Assembly (NCBI GenBank): GCA_916610825.1
Contig: OU744449.1
Coordinates: 4,570,743 to 4,634,742, forward strand
DNA from: Haliclystus octoradiatus
Taxonomy: Eukaryota > Cnidaria > Staurozoa > Stauromedusae > Haliclystidae
DNA: 64,000 nucleotides
Direction of reading: 5' to 3'
The first letter of the stretch is position 1, and the number at the start of each line of letters is the position of its first letter. Shown here in pieces: positions 40,701-64,000 of the stretch. The notes below the pieces were generated by a model. It was not told the origin of the DNA and did not search any database. It saw nothing but the letters and a program-made list of their open reading frames with translations. The position numbers and the translations under genes are program-made.

Positions 40701-43700
40701 ATAGTTTATCTGGATATTCTTAACAATTAGAGCAAGCCTTTTTGAAGTTTAAATAGTGTTTCAGATTTACTTTAAACATTCAGATATTGAGACATTTAGA
40801 CATCATCTTTTTGCATTTTAGTCGATGCAGAATGAAAACTATAATTTAAATCGGTTAATTCAGTTTTTGTTTTGCCTGCGTCATTTTTTACTTTAATTAT
40901 CAAATTAATGTTCATCGTTCATTCAGCAATTGAGCATAAGCATTCCCCGAACAACAATTTCAAACAAATGAAAACCAAACAAGGTCTAAATGAAGCCTAC
41001 TATGAAGGTGATACAGGATAATGTTAACATTACAGTGTAGCCTTGTCAATACGGCTCTTAGGTAATACCCTAATTTATTAAGGTAATTCTTCTAACATTG
41101 GTCAAAGGACATAGACTACAACCAACTATTTCACAGAAACAGAATAAATAAATTTCAAAGAGCCTCCAGTATGGATATGATTTACCTAGAAACAGGGTCT
41201 GACAAAAGTAGGAATCCTTGAATCTTAGATTCCAGAAAGTTAGAGGTGATTCAGAAAGAAAAAAAAATTATCATTTATGGGTCAAACATCAACAAAAAAT
41301 TCAAAAGAAAATGTTGAAATGTCTCTAGGATTCCAGAAGGTTGAAACTTTTGTCGGACACCACCTACAAATGGACTTGTAACCTCCTGACTTATGCCCAC
41401 ACTTGTCGACTAAATGTGATGTATTTAACTATTTAAAATAGACTTGAATGTTAACATTTGCTTTTGTATTGATTTATTGACATACCTCTTCAAAGAAAGT
41501 TTGAGTTTTTCTTAAAATTTGCTTGAGCTCCGTTAATTCAAGAAAGCTTCTTTGCAATTGTTCGTAATTGGCATTGCTGTCTTTCATTTCATTTTCAAGT
41601 TGTTCAAATTGAGCCTAACAAGAGAAAATAACACTTATTTTGATTTAACCGTTTTTTCATTTCATTTTCAAGTTGTTCAAATTGAGCCTAACAAGAGAAA
41701 ATAACACTTATTTTGATTTAACCGTTTTTTCATTTCATTTTCAAGTTGTTCAAATTGAGCCTAACAAGAGAAAATAATACTTATTTTGATTTAACCGTTT
41801 TTTCATTTCATTTTCAAGTTGTTCAAATTGAGCCTAACAAGAGAAAATAACACTTATTTTGATTTAACCGTTTTTTCATTTCATTTTCAAGTTGTTCAAA
41901 TTGAGCCTAACAAGAGAAAATAACACTTATTTTGATTTAACCGTTTTTTCATTTCATTTTCAAGTTGTTCAAATTGAGCCTAACAAGAGAAAATAACACT
42001 TATTTTGATTTAACCGTTTTTTCATTTCATTTTCAAGTTGTTCAAATTGAGCCTAACAAGAGAAAATAACACTTATTTTGATTTAACCGTGTTTTCATTT
42101 CGCTTTTCACTGTTTTCCATAATGAAAGGAAATATACTGTTTCAACTGCATTAATTGTATTGCTTTTATTTTCAATAGACCAAATCGGCTAACGCGTCAC
42201 GTGACTTGAATGCGGTATTTGGGTTTTTCAACAACAGAACGCAATGGTCTAAACGCAACTATTTTTCTCGCATATTCCTCTTTGTAATATGCTCTTAAAT
42301 TTAGTATTTAAATGATTTGTGGGAATTTCAAGATGGATTCAAGTTGTTCAAGACTCAATAAAAACGCCTAGGACCTTGAAATTTATATATCGGTACTCCA
42401 TCATCGTCAATTACTCCATCAAAAAGTAGCATTTCTTGATATATTTATTGTGTCTCGCTACAATTTCAATTCAAAAACGATACTTTATGATGGTACATAT
42501 ACGACTTCTACATACCATAAATACCATAAATGTCATAAATGCTTGGTATTTTATTCAAATAAGCAAAGATTAATTTGGTTTCAATGCTTCAAAACATCGC
42601 AAATCATGACATTTTTTCATTCCAAATTTCATAGTCCATGTATATGATGTACGTAATTTTTCACTATAACAAAACAATGTTAAAATCTTTCCAATTCATA
42701 CTGCATATTCATCTCCAGTTTAGCTTGGCTTGTTTTGTTTTCATTGTAGTTTATCAAATGCTTTCAAACTATGCTTCAAAATCCATAAACATTTTGGTTC
42801 CAATTTTACGGTCATCCACAACGATCAAAGTCGGTGCAGCTTCTCTTTAAATAAAGCTTCATCACTCCAAAATCGACAGAAAATCTTTTCCATACATCGA
42901 ATAATATCCCCCCAAATACTAAATATTGGACACTTCAATTAAATAGGTAGTTTAAAATGTGCATTATGAGATCAAATAAGCACGACCTTCTCGTACAACA
43001 ACAAGGCGCAAAAGGACGTTTGCTTGAAAAAGCGCAAACTGAGTCCCGCATCTGGGTCACGTGATCAGGAAATTGAAGAATTAGCCGATTTGGTCTATAG
43101 AGCGGGTTGGCATAGCATAAGAGACAAAGAGAGCCATATCTGTTTTTTGCCGTTGTCATTTTTTCACAAACCGAGTAAGCTTGAAGCTTTTTTTCACCGG
43201 GGTGGTTTGTTAACCTTAGTATTTTTTGAAGCATTTGTGCATTTTATGGCCGGATGCCCTTTGTGACGCCAACCAATAGTGCTTCAATCAAGGATTGAGC
43301 ACAAGAGCCTGCGGGTCGAGGGCCAAATCCCTAACCACTACACCAAGGCTGCACAAATTCATCAACGCATCATTGGCTGTCCTGGGCACAAACAATTAAA
43401 TTCACATTGGCTCCTCCTTCACTGTTTTTCCTTTTATTATTCCAAGGTAACATAGTATATTTTTAGTAATATAGTTCATCGATAGTAGGTTACAATTTTT
43501 TTAAGTAATATGAATTGTATCAAATGAATATGGGATATGGCAATTGACAGACAAGTCTATAAAATACATTAATTGTGACTGTGACAAATTCTTCCCTTCC
43601 AACAGTGCCGGATTAACCCATAGGCAGATAGGTGGCCTTTTGCCAAAAATAATAAAAGGACCCTTGAACATTGAAGGACCAAAACATTGAAAAAGAATTG

Positions 43701-46700
43701 GCCTGAGAATAAGGGGGAAAACAGTAAAATGCTAGTTTTTCATTTCCAAATTTCCAGGGAAAAATTCTCAGGCCACTTTTAATCCATAGCCAAAGGGCCA
43801 AGGCAACCGATAATATTAATAAATTTGGCACTGCCTCCCAAAGTGTTCAAAATTGCTTGAAGAGATTCCATGCTATGAAAATAGCATTAATTGATCAATA
43901 GGAACTAGGGATGCACCGAAATTCCGTTTCGGCATAAAATTCCGGCATACCGGCCGTTTTGCCGGCATTTTGGTTTGGCCGAAATTTGACCTTCAATTTC
44001 GGCCGTTTCGGTTATTTTGGCCATATTTTATAAACACATAAAATGTAACATTTAATCATATTTGATAACATAAATCAAAATAATAACTGATTCCGTTCAG
44101 TTTTCAATGCATCATAAAGCCTTTACTGTCTTTCATAAGTCTTGAAATGGAATCGTACAAAGTTTTCCACCGATCGCAGCCATTTTATTGTTTTGCCTCA
44201 TTTTCAAAAAAACCTCGCTTTCAAATAAATCATCAGACCATGTGCTCAAATAAATTGGACGGACATGTTTATTGCGTGAAAGTTATGTTTCCTTCGGATC
44301 AAAACATGTACTTTAAACAATGTTAATATACAACTATGGAGGTTTCCAATAAAATTGCATTAAATGATCCTAATAAACAATGTTGGATTAATTTAATCGT
44401 TTATTTTATCCTAAATGAACAAAAATATTGTTCTTTTCAACCTTCGATTTATTTTACGAAGTAGTACTACTGGAGTGGAGAAGAGATAAATTAATTGCCT
44501 TGTATGATTAAACAAGAAATCAAATGGTAGCAATCACTTGTATTGATGGTCAATTTGTTTTAAAAAAGTTTCTATATTCCAAAGTAAACAATTTCAACTC
44601 GGTTTTAGTGATCAAATGTCGTATAAGAACTTCAAACAAAAGAAAAAATTTGCCGAAACAAAACCGAAATTCAGCCGAATTCCGGCCGATCATACCGGCA
44701 TTTTCGGTATTTCGGCCACAGCCGGAATATCGTTCCGGTGCATCCCTAATAGGAACATTGTTGAAAATACGAACTCCAGGGGTAGTAACAATTAATCAAG
44801 AAAAATCTAAAATTAATTTAATAATTTTTTCCTACAGTCAAAAGCTGTGCTTGCAGTGATAATATTGCTATCAAAACGTGACTGAGGACAGAAAGCATAA
44901 CGATTCCCATTAGTTGAACAATATTTTTGAGACATATAGACAAGAATAATTAATGGTTATCTCATTTCTTTGAACAGATACAAATCAATTGAAATTTGAT
45001 AGAACCGAAACAAATCTACAATATAATTAATGCTGACCTCAAGATCAATCATTTCGCGAGGATGAGGGGCGTCAGGGTTTTCTATTGTATTGGCAATGTT
45101 GATATCAGCACGTTCAATTTCTTTCTGAAAGAATCCTACAAAACAAAACACATCAATTAAATACATTCTAATCATTACTTGATGACATAAAAATTGACCA
45201 GCGCACCCTGCGAACTCAAAGTTGAAAAATGAATGGTATTTTTCATGCCACAAGTAGTGCATAAATCGCGCATCACTGTTTTCAAACACAAGCTTGCATG
45301 TCATTGGACTACTTACTCAATTTTCTTTCCATTTCATCACACCGTCTAACTTCATTCACAAACTTTCGCTGGAAAGCATTTACATCAGGATTAAGCTGCA
45401 AAAAAACAGATCACAATCAGTATTAAGTATGTCTAGGAATATGGTAGCCCACTTGCGGAAACTTGATGTGATTTGACTCTTTTATGATAAAATATGGAAA
45501 AATTGACAAGAAATTAGACAGCATGACTATACTATCATACATAGCTTGAAATAAGTGCCATGGATTTGGAAGTGGAGGATTAGCTCAGATGGCAGAGCAA
45601 CCGAACTTCAGATCGGATCATATCTGATCGACTGTGGTTCAAATCCCCCGAAGGTCAACTCAGCCTTGCCTTTATCTAAAATTTCAAATGAGTACCATCT
45701 GAGGATAGTGGATGGAATGATCCAGAGGGAATTGCATTGTGAGAAGTTGCGGCGCATCGTTGCGCATTGACAATCGAGACCTATCTGCCATGAAACCTGT
45801 TGAAATTGATCTGCAGTGTCGCGTGAGTGGTACGAGTGCCTTCGGTAGGGTAACATTACTTCATTGAAAAAATATTGTACTCGAAAGTGCCAGTTAATAG
45901 GCATTTTTTCAAATTCAAGGCAGATATTTTTCTTAAACTATTTCTTACTTTTCAAAGTGTAAGAAGTCACAGAAAATTAAGAATTTGTCAGAATAAATAT
46001 TGTTTGTTGGCAATATTGTGGTGTGGCCGCGGAATAACTTATGCGGATGAAATTCCAGCGGCACATTGTTGTTTCCTAATAAATCAAGTTAATTTTCTTC
46101 TCCTTTAATCAGCAAGATTTGATCATCAAGGTATTTCACATTTATCAGCTGAAAAGTCGGTTACTGTTCGCAAATTTTTCAGAGAAAACTAGTTTAAACT
46201 ACGATATTGGTTGTGCAGATTTTCTTTCCAATTTGGATCCCATCAGTCCTCAAATATTATTGAGATCTGACCTCCACAATGAAGAAACATTTCAGAATAT
46301 AATTAGCTGACACAACCGTAAACTTACATCTCTGAATTCTACCAAACCCTGAAAATAATTATAAATAAATGAACATTAATAATCAGAATGAACTCAGAAA
46401 ATTACATCCAGCAGAGACCTCAACCTTGTTTGACAAAATATAGGGAGGTTTTCGTGAAGGCACCCCGACATGATGACCGTAGATTTAGATCATGAGTTTA
46501 TAATATGAAATTACATTTTATATGCAAGTCTGCAATTAGCTGAATTAAACAAGAAATATCGTTATGTTTTTTAAAATTGATGATAGCGAAAGGTTGCCTG
46601 TCCACACAACGAAGCGGGCAACGTTAAACGAATGGACTTTTTCCCATAAATAATTCGTACATCTTTCCAGTTTACTTCATCCAAAAGAATAGAAATAACA

Positions 46701-48097
46701 TCTCTGTACAAGCATTTTTTAAACATCAAACTACTTCAACTATTTTAAAACTGTTTCCTGCAAAATAAAACCTGACGGCCGCTTTTTCATTGTCAATAAA
46801 ATTATTCATTGACCATGCTCACGTGTTTTATTCATCAACGCTAATGTGTTGACCTTTTCCACTTTATAACAATAGAAGGTGTCAAGTGGCATGACGAATC
46901 ATTCGAACGTTTTGAATAGGTTTTGAATTACAAAACGACGTAAACAAAACAGAGCGACTGCAACGATTGACAAAGTGGTTGATTTGCCGATGCCGATTAT
47001 TTTCCGATTAGTAAAAATTGGCGCCGATTATCAGCAAATCCGATTGTTTTCAAAACAATCGTCTCATCCCTAAAATTTTTCGCAGTTATAATGTGCCTGA
47101 AGGCCTCTCCTGACAACTTGAGAGTATATTTTGATAAAAGAAATTGGAAAATAGACATTCTGCATACGGTCTGTTAACATGAAATCTCATTTCCACGGAA
47201 AAATATGCCCATTTTAATGTAGCCTCCTTAACAATTTTAAAGCGAAAGTCATAGGCAAGAGCCTCTATCCCATGTTCCGCTCCATGAAACTGAGAGTCGC
47301 TGCACTCGGGCTAGAGGAATTTCTTACTAAAAGTTGGCCCACCATTTCAGAATTCGGAAATGCCCATAGTCTCAAAATAGGGAGACTCCCAACGAGATCG
47401 GGAGGGTTGAGGTCTCTGCGTTCAGAAACCGGAAAATCAATGTGCTTAGAAAATATTTTCTTTGCATAAAATTGATTTTTACGTGAAACAGAAACATTAA
47501 AATTTGTCCATATAGTAAGGACACATTTTCTTATTCCAAGTACAAATTTTCTTAATATATTATTTATTTTGATCAAAAAGTTTCTTAACTAAAGAAAATT
47601 TATCTACACTAACACATCAATTTCTCTGTGTGTGTGAACATTACTTGAATGTTCACGTTGATGTAATCACAGAAAACGAACACCTTGAAACACATTTTAA
47701 TGTGTGAGAATGGATGGTTTTGCTTTATTTATGCAAACGGAAATGACCTTACGGTTGTTAAACTTCTCTAGAAACAGAAAAACTCAGTTTCGACTTCATT
47801 TCACTAATTGAATTGAATGAAAATGGAATGATCTGGAATTCTCCAAAAAAGAGCGGAGCACATTAACTTTTAAGGCTTAAATAATAATATATATTTAATC
47901 TGGATTTTATTTTTGCGTCAAAGTATATCAGTTATGAATTCAGATGATAGCAGGGCCATTTGAAAACAGTGGCTTAAATTGCAGTTTAACGATTCACTCA
48001 CCAGCTCACCAAGCTCGCTAACACAAGCGTATGCTGAATCTGATTGCAGAAACAGTTGACCAAGAGTCATCTCTTCCGAACGGAAGAGAGAAGACAT
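19743..48097 (-). CDS. ATP6V0A1: V-type H+-ATPase V0 subunit a (23 coding exon positions)
   Basis: Membrane subunit a of the vacuolar proton pump: it anchors the stator and forms the proton half-channels. Exons in order: 48002-48097, 46328-46348, 45317-45395, 45038-45135, 41486-41614, 39454-39569 (6b) or 39347-39402 (6a), 38506-38715, 38237-38330, 37666-37743, 36629-36914, 35399-35538, 34208-34383, 29256-29361, 27055-27173, 26512-26557, 25618-25701, 24928-25014, 23997-24107, 23326-23466, 22450-22567, 21574-21675, 20666-20735, 19743-19833. All phases join, giving 865 residues (845 with 6a), the usual family length. The start [10 protein letters not shown] at 48097 is the family start; an in-frame ATG two codons earlier is less likely. 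Exons 1-10 encode the cytosolic domain; membrane segments begin at [17 protein letters not shown] in exon 11. The essential channel Arg is in [13 protein letters not shown] (exon 20, about residue 769). Paralogue a1 versus a2-a4 cannot be settled here. Confidence 0.96.
20085..20240 (+). pseudogene. Short LINE-like ORF2 tail fragment
   Basis: The plus-strand frame reads [20 protein letters not shown] then [15 protein letters not shown]. This resembles the 'YGSETWTL..LD..Y..ML' block near the end of RTE/I-type LINE ORF2. It sits in V-ATPase intron 22, antisense to the gene. The sequence further along the same frame is not recognisable. Confidence 0.45.
23568..23748. mobile_element. Tc1/mariner-like MITE (CAGTGAAACCTG family), best copy
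   Basis: About 177 bp between TA dinucleotides: it starts TACAGTGAAACCTGTATATA and ends AGCAGGTTTGACTGTA. The interior contains TAGACAGGTGGCCTTTATAT and CATTGCAAGAGTGACCACTA. CAGT ends with TA flanks fit Tc1/mariner. It is in V-ATPase intron 18. Confidence 0.88.
25930..26152 (+). mobile_element. tRNA-derived SINE with (CAA)n tail
   Basis: A box-B-like GGGCTCAATCCC lies near 25969. The body continues GGAGCACTATTGGTTGG..AGAGCATCTGGCCATTACAC, and the end is (CAA)n at about 26116-26148. Box A is degraded (AATAAGCTAAGGG). Two relatives lie on the minus strand at 43139 and 54825. V-ATPase intron 15. Confidence 0.75.
26312..26388 (-). repeat. tRNA-like sequence with long closing stem
   Basis: On the minus strand TGCACTGG and CCAGTGCA can pair as an acceptor-like stem. 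They enclose a box-A-like TAGCTTATTGGTAGAGTG and a box-B-like GGTGTTCGATTCC. The anticodon and T stems pair poorly, so it is a tRNA pseudogene or SINE head rather than a working tRNA. Confidence 0.5.
26722..26902. mobile_element. Tc1/mariner-like MITE
   Basis: Same family as 23568: it starts TACAGTGAAACTTGTATATA and ends ACAGGTTTGAATGTA. It lies in V-ATPase intron 14, between the exons at 26512 and 27055. Confidence 0.82.
27407..27799. mobile_element. Fold-back element with TTAA flanks
   Basis: The sequence between TTAA at 27407-27410 and TTAA at 27796-27799 is one long inverted repeat. It starts AGTGCACATGACAC and ends GTGTCATGTGACCT, and includes GGACTCTTATAAGCTGAGTT facing CTCAGCTTATAAGAGTCC. 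TTAA duplications are the mark of piggyBac; the superfamily is inferred. A longer relative of the inner part is at 60038. V-ATPase intron 13. Confidence 0.8.
27988..29010. repeat. ~1-kb dispersed repeat with tRNA-like segment, copy 1
   Basis: It starts AATAGCTCCGCTACGCTCGG, continues with an A-rich CAAATCAATCCAATC-type stretch, then a tRNA-like segment (28226-28299). The unique-looking tail contains CATCATGGCGGGCAATGG and ends in repeated GAAAT near 29000. Almost the same sequence is at 58115-59185. V-ATPase intron 13. Confidence 0.85.
28226..28299 (-). repeat. tRNA-like segment inside the ~1-kb repeat
   Basis: On the minus strand it has a box-A-like TGGTCTAGTGGTGAAGCG and a box-B-like GGGTTCAATCCCA. 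Spacing is near that of a tRNA-Glu/Asp-type gene. The acceptor arms do not pair well. The copy at 58412-58487 is closely similar. Confidence 0.6.
30530..30715. mobile_element. Tc1/mariner-like MITE
   Basis: It starts GGTGAAACCTGTATTTAACG, has GACAGGTGGCCGATGTATAG inside, and ends ACAGGTTTGACTGTA. The left CAGT end is altered. V-ATPase intron 12. Confidence 0.8.
30716..34207. other. Long intron with no recognisable gene
   Basis: This is most of V-ATPase intron 12. It holds a GC-rich patch at 32535-32605 with short palindromes (GGAGCGAAGCGACC, GCAAGCCGAAGGCTTG) and hAT-family end fragments near 30905-30965 and 34050-34105. Frames at 31293-31553 (minus) and 33083-33331 (plus) have no recognisable domain. 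Confidence 0.6.
34482..34993. mobile_element. Harbinger-like fold-back element with internal CGAGTAACTCGCC repeats
   Basis: The 512-bp element starts GGCCCTGTTTACAAGGAGGG and ends in the inverse, CCTCCTTGTAAACAGGGCC, flanked by TTA at 34479-34481 and 34994-34996. Three-bp TTA duplications are typical of PIF/Harbinger. The interior is many copies of the ~17-bp word GTAACTCGCCTACCCGA and its inverse. V-ATPase intron 11. Confidence 0.85.
35539..36628. other. V-ATPase intron 10, nothing recognised
   Basis: About 1.1 kb between the exons at 36629-36914 and 35399-35538. I see no repeat family, open frame or structured element in it. Confidence 0.6.
37990..38156. mobile_element. hAT-like MITE (CAGGGTCC family)
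   Basis: The 167-bp element starts CAGGGCCCAACAAAAGG and ends CTTTTGTTGGAGCCTG. Flanks are GCTGTCAT (37982-37989) and GCTGTGAT (38157-38164), 7 of 8 matching. It is in V-ATPase intron 8, 80 bp from the donor of exon 8. Confidence 0.88.
38745..38890. mobile_element. Tc1/mariner-like MITE, diverged
   Basis: GAGTGAAACCCGTATATAAC and GACCACTATAGACAGGTGG identify the left half; the right half is badly diverged. It starts only about 30 bp upstream of the V-ATPase exon 7 acceptor. Confidence 0.6.
39347..39402 (-). CDS. ATP6V0A1: V-ATPase alternative exon 6a
   Basis: Encodes [18 protein letters not shown] plus two bases. Its acceptor (ATAG|GAG) and donor (CTAGG|GTGAGT) give the same phases (0 in, 2 out) as exon 6b, so it can replace 6b between exon 5 (..TFFEE) and exon 7 (FVAG..). 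It replaces 38 codons with 18. Confidence 0.75.
39454..39569 (-). CDS. ATP6V0A1: V-ATPase alternative exon 6b
   Basis: Encodes [20 protein letters not shown] and 18 further codons ending GGRL plus two bases. The AELH start matches the usual vertebrate a1 sequence, so this is probably the default exon. Donor CTAGG|GTGAGT is identical to that of 6a, 107 bp downstream. Confidence 0.9.
39570..41485. other. V-ATPase intron 5
   Basis: About 1.9 kb between exons 5 and 6b. It contains the hAT-like element at 41193 and is otherwise AT-rich sequence with no feature I can support. Confidence 0.6.
41193..41362. mobile_element. hAT-like MITE (CAGGGTCC family), inverted copy
   Basis: The 170-bp element starts CAGGGTCTGACAAAAGTAGG and ends CTTTTGTCGGACACCA. 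Flanks are CCTAGAAA (41185-41192) and CCTACAAA (41363-41370), 7 of 8. Orientation is opposite to the copies at 9352 and 37990. Confidence 0.85.
41486..41614 (-). CDS. ATP6V0A1: V-ATPase exon 5, source of the 73-bp minisatellite
   Basis: A 43-codon exon, from [20 protein letters not shown] to TQTFFEE, with a helical, heptad-like character as in the N-terminal coiled coil of subunit a. Its first 30 nt and its acceptor are repeated six more times directly upstream (41658-42095). Confidence 0.93.
41585..42095. repeat. 73-bp minisatellite, 7 copies, copying the intron-exon 5 junction
   Basis: Units start CATTTCATTTTCAAG at 41585, 41658, 41731, 41804, 41877, 41950 and 42023, an exact 73-bp period; an eighth start at 42096 diverges at once. 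Each unit holds, on the minus strand, the acceptor (CTCTTGTTAG) and the first 30 nt of V-ATPase exon 5. Copies look identical except one base near 41777 and changes at the last boundary. The genuine exon uses the unit at 41585. Confidence 0.97.
43139..43357 (-). mobile_element. tRNA-derived SINE
   Basis: On the minus strand a tRNA-Asp/Glu-like head (GCCTTGGTGTAGTGGTTAGG, then GTGCTCAATCC) leads into a body with GAAGCACTATTGGTTGG, AAAGGGCATCCGGCCATAAA and ACCACCCCGGTGAAAAAAAG. Same family as 54825 (minus) and 25930 (plus). V-ATPase intron 4. Confidence 0.75.
43603..43833. mobile_element. hAT-like MITE (CAGTGCCGGATTAA family)
   Basis: The 231-bp element starts CAGTGCCGGATTAACCCATA and ends AATTTGGCACTG. 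Flanks CCTTCCAA (43595-43602) and CCTCCCAA (43834-43841) match 7 of 8. V-ATPase intron 4. Confidence 0.8.
43906..44748. mobile_element. hAT-like fold-back element (TAGGGATGCACCG family)
   Basis: The 843-bp element starts TAGGGATGCACCGAAATTCC and ends CGTTCCGGTGCATCCCTA, with perfect 8-bp duplications ATAGGAAC at 43898-43905 and 44749-44756. Both arms are packed with CCGAAATT, CCGGCAT and TTTCGGCC words. The interior is unique and AT-rich. No transposase frame. Confidence 0.88.
45572..45865 (+). mobile_element. tRNA-derived SINE
   Basis: The head GGATTAGCTCAGATGGCAGA and GTGGTTCAAATCC are good A and B boxes of a Pol III promoter. The arms do not close a cloverleaf, and a ~200-bp body follows (AGGATAGTGGATGGAATGAT, GCGGCGCATCGTTGCGCATT). 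It lies in V-ATPase intron 2, antisense to the gene. Confidence 0.7.
46328..46348 (-). CDS. ATP6V0A1: V-ATPase microexon 2 (21 nt)
   Basis: Seven codons, GLVEFRD, flanked by TTTTCAG and GTAAGT. It exactly fills the gap between ..VSELGEL (exon 1) and [12 protein letters not shown] (exon 3), as expected for this family. Confidence 0.93.
46349..48001. other. V-ATPase intron 1
   Basis: A decayed element end is visible at about 46970-47075 (CCGATTATCAGCAAATCCGA, ACAATCGTCTCATCCCTA), like a TAGGGATGAGACGATTGT hAT terminus. Frames at 47265-47576 on both strands are not recognisable. Confidence 0.55.
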
Positions 48098-48463
48098 ATT
48101 CAATTATTTCTAAAGCACAGATCTTTTCGAGTTTGTTATTAGACCTTCCAAAATAATTTGCCAAAAATCGAAAACGATGAAATCACAAGATCCCAGCCAG
48201 ACATCCCAGAGTGCAGTTTTCGCAACTTCAATTTGATTTGGTTCACTCCCTGTGGTAATCCAAGTGACGCCCCTGGATAATTCGAATATTCACAGGGTTT
48301 TTTCCGTTTTAACAGATATTGTTGATGTTCAACTTCATGTGAAAATGTTTGGGCTTTATTTTTATTCACTTTTTGAAAAAACTTGCGATTTCCAACCAAA
48401 AATTGACAGAAGTGTCCACTTTATTTACGTATCGTAACTTATCAATTAAATAAACTCAGAAAT
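48098..48463. promoter_or_regulatory. Presumed bidirectional promoter, V-ATPase a / sorcin-like
   Basis: Only 366 bp separate the ATG of V-ATPase (48097, minus) from the ATG of the sorcin-like gene (48464, plus). Both 5' UTRs and the promoter(s) must fit here unless an untranslated exon lies elsewhere. I see no clear TATA box. Confidence 0.65.
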
Positions 48464-63523
<15,060 letters not shown>

Positions 63524-63678
63524 GTGAATGCAGATTTTACTGTGTGTATTATGATCCGTATATATATTTTCTACTTTATGTAGTACTGACGACGGCTAAT
63601 GGCCAGAAACAAGCACTTGTTTGCTGCTATATTGTACTTTATTATTATGATGAAGCCAGTACTCCGATACTTTTTGTC

Positions 63679-63918
63679 CAGGGGTGCGCCATTTCGAAAA
63701 TCCTGCTAGCACCCCAAATATTGCAGGTTTTACTGGAAATCATGCCCCACAATTGTCATACATGTATTATTTCCTGGCATTTTGCATTAAAAATACCATT
63801 TTTGCACCTCATAGCAGGATATTTCCCTGTTTCACTGCTGGAAACCAGAAGTTTCACATCAGGATTCCAAAATTGCCAGCATGGTGCCAAAATGGTACCC
63901 ATAAAATAGCTCACCCTG
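63679..63918. mobile_element. Candidate hAT-like MITE
   Basis: The ends CAGGGGTGCGCCATTT and AAATAGCTCACCCTG are imperfect inverses, 240 bp apart. No convincing target duplication. The open frames across it on both strands look fortuitous. Confidence 0.5.
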
Positions 63919-64000
63919 CACATCCCCGTATAGCGCCTGTATGGAAGTACTCCTCGGGGCTCAGCTTCTTTCCTGTGTCTTTCAATATCCAAAATGTTTG

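Noticed and set aside
41585..42095. Regular array that could suggest a CRISPR
   Set aside because: Units are identical end to end with no variable spacers, and the context is an animal intron-exon junction.
45572..45650. Possible functional tRNA gene
   Set aside because: A and B boxes are good but acceptor and T stems do not pair, and a SINE-like body follows.
47265..47576. Overlapping frames on both strands in V-ATPase intron 1
   Set aside because: No family recognised and no splice sites that would fit the gene.
48095..48103. Upstream ATG giving MNMSSLF as V-ATPase start
   Set aside because: The family starts directly before the LFRSEEM block, so the ATG at 48097 is preferred; not excluded.

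Overview
The window reads as nuclear DNA of an intron-rich, AT-rich animal genome. All clear genes have GT..AG introns and animal-type proteins. The repeat load and protein similarity suggest a marine invertebrate, possibly a deuterostome such as a tunicate, but the window alone does not fix the species. There is no prokaryotic organisation.

Three conserved genes carry the window. (1) The left 13 kb, minus strand, holds five exons of a mitochondrial methionine aminopeptidase (METAP1D type). Its C-terminus runs off the left edge and its first exon was not found. (2) Positions 48097 to 19743, minus strand, hold a complete V-type H+-ATPase 'a' subunit gene. I could join it into 23 coding exon positions, all in phase (865 residues). 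Position 6 has two alternative exons. (3) Positions 48464 to beyond 63523, plus strand, hold a sorcin/grancalcin-like penta-EF-hand gene, missing only its last exon(s). Genes 2 and 3 are head to head, 366 bp between start codons, so they probably share a bidirectional promoter.

Most of the rest is mobile DNA, much of it with visible boundaries. A Ty3/gypsy-order LTR retrotransposon (13869-18267) has 227-bp LTRs and a TTTGG target duplication, but a frameshift and a nonsense codon break pol. LINE remnants lie near 3.7, 9.6-10.4, 20.1 and 53.0-54.2 kb; the last sits between two (AC)n microsatellites. A decayed Penelope-like RT/GIY-YIG element is at 55.7-57.3 kb. Small TIR elements include several hAT-like families with 8-bp duplications, a Tc1/mariner-like family in more than ten copies, a 9-bp-duplication element, a Harbinger-like element with TTA flanks and a fold-back element with TTAA flanks. 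tRNA-derived SINEs and a ~1-kb repeat with a tRNA-like segment are also present.

The most unusual points are: a 73-bp minisatellite that has tandemly copied the intron-exon 5 junction of the V-ATPase gene; the frame-enforced exon pair 6a/6b; three coding microexons of 21-22 nt; a ~690-bp near-palindrome; and several fold-back elements each built from its own short palindromic 'word'.
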